This document shows, one piece after another, positions 33,903 to 34,071 of a stretch of DNA of 34,071 bases; the first letter of the stretch is position 1; each line of letters starts with the position of its first letter. The stretch spans positions 1 to 34,071 of the forward strand of contig CAMHPQ010000012.1 of assembly GCA_946187035.1 (NCBI GenBank). Reading direction: 5' to 3'. This DNA comes from an uncultured Clostridia bacterium. Its GTDB lineage: Bacteria > Bacillota > Clostridia > Oscillospirales > Oscillospiraceae. Position numbers and translations under genes: made by a program. The notes below the pieces were generated by a model. That model was not told the origin of the DNA and did no database searches. It worked only from the letters and a program-made list of their open reading frames with translations.

Positions 33903-34071
33903 ATGTCTATTAAAACTTATAAGCCTACTACACCCGCCCGCCGCAATATGACGGTTTCCGGCTTCGACGGCGTTGACAAGCACGCCAAGCCGCAGAAGGA
34001 GCTCGTAGAGGTTCTCAAGAAGCACTCCGGCCGCAACAGCTACGGCCGCATCACCGTCCGCCACCAGGGCG
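33903..34071 (+). CDS. rplB: Ribosomal protein L2 (5' part)
   Basis: The first 56 codons of L2, cut by the window edge. MSIKTYKPTTPARRNMTVSGF and the NSYGRITVRHQG segment are diagnostic. The ATG at 33903 has AAGGAGG upstream, 14 bp after the rplW stop. The gene continues the S10 operon beyond the window. Confidence 0.95.
   Translation, partial: MSIKTYKPTTPARRNMTVSGFDGVDKHAKPQKELVEVLKKHSGRNSYGRITVRHQG

Overview
The window is about 60% GC, densely coded on both strands, with strong AGGAGG-type ribosome binding sites, TTGACA/TATAAT-type promoters and short hairpin terminators. SLH-domain and BspA-like leucine-rich surface proteins, a CotH-family exoprotein, a cobalamin methionine synthase whose reactivation domain is a separate gene, and a Gram-positive style S10 ribosomal operon together suggest a GC-rich anaerobic Clostridia member, probably of the Oscillospiraceae (Oscillibacter/Dysosmobacter-like). 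That assignment is an inference; no rRNA is present to confirm it.

Layout. 1-1028: 3' part of a family 5 (peptide/nickel type) ABC transporter solute-binding protein. 1148-2644 (minus): an SGNH hydrolase and an inositol-monophosphatase-like enzyme in one transcript. 2764-5730 (minus): a secreted leucine-rich-repeat protein anchored by SLH domains. 5954-10334: small housekeeping or accessory genes, mostly single-gene units with their own promoters and terminators: a P-loop NTPase, a 64-residue zinc-ribbon protein, a histidine phosphatase, an MBL-fold hydrolase, a secreted papain-like protein and a double ACT-domain protein. 10403-13753 (minus): a secreted CotH-kinase/Ig-like/SGNH multidomain protein. 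14005-16425: a YkvA-like protein, then an aldo/keto reductase with a ferredoxin tail paired with a membrane-anchored alpha/beta hydrolase.

16465-23309 (minus): an F-type ATP synthase operon in the order atpI-atpB-atpE-atpF-[b-delta-alpha fusion]-atpG-atpD-atpC. Its central gene is one uninterrupted 745-codon reading frame that joins a second b-type stalk subunit, only the C-terminal domain of delta, and a complete alpha subunit. No separate delta or alpha gene lies in the operon. This is the most unusual element of the window and raises a stoichiometry problem, because alpha is needed three times per enzyme and delta and each stalk strand once.

23606-25905: ispE (isoprenoid MEP pathway), preceded by a possible small upstream ORF and followed by a membrane-anchored polysaccharide deacetylase. 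25906-26567: a gene-free stretch with hairpins, a terminator and the second copy of a 170-180 bp inverted-repeat element; the first copy is at 7667-7835 in the opposite orientation. 26568-31367: a three-gene methionine/one-carbon operon (stand-alone MetH reactivation domain, MetH without that domain, and a homocysteine methyltransferase/methylenetetrahydrofolate reductase fusion). 31482-34071: promoter, long structured leader and start of the S10 ribosomal protein operon (rpsJ, rplC, rplD, rplW, partial rplB).
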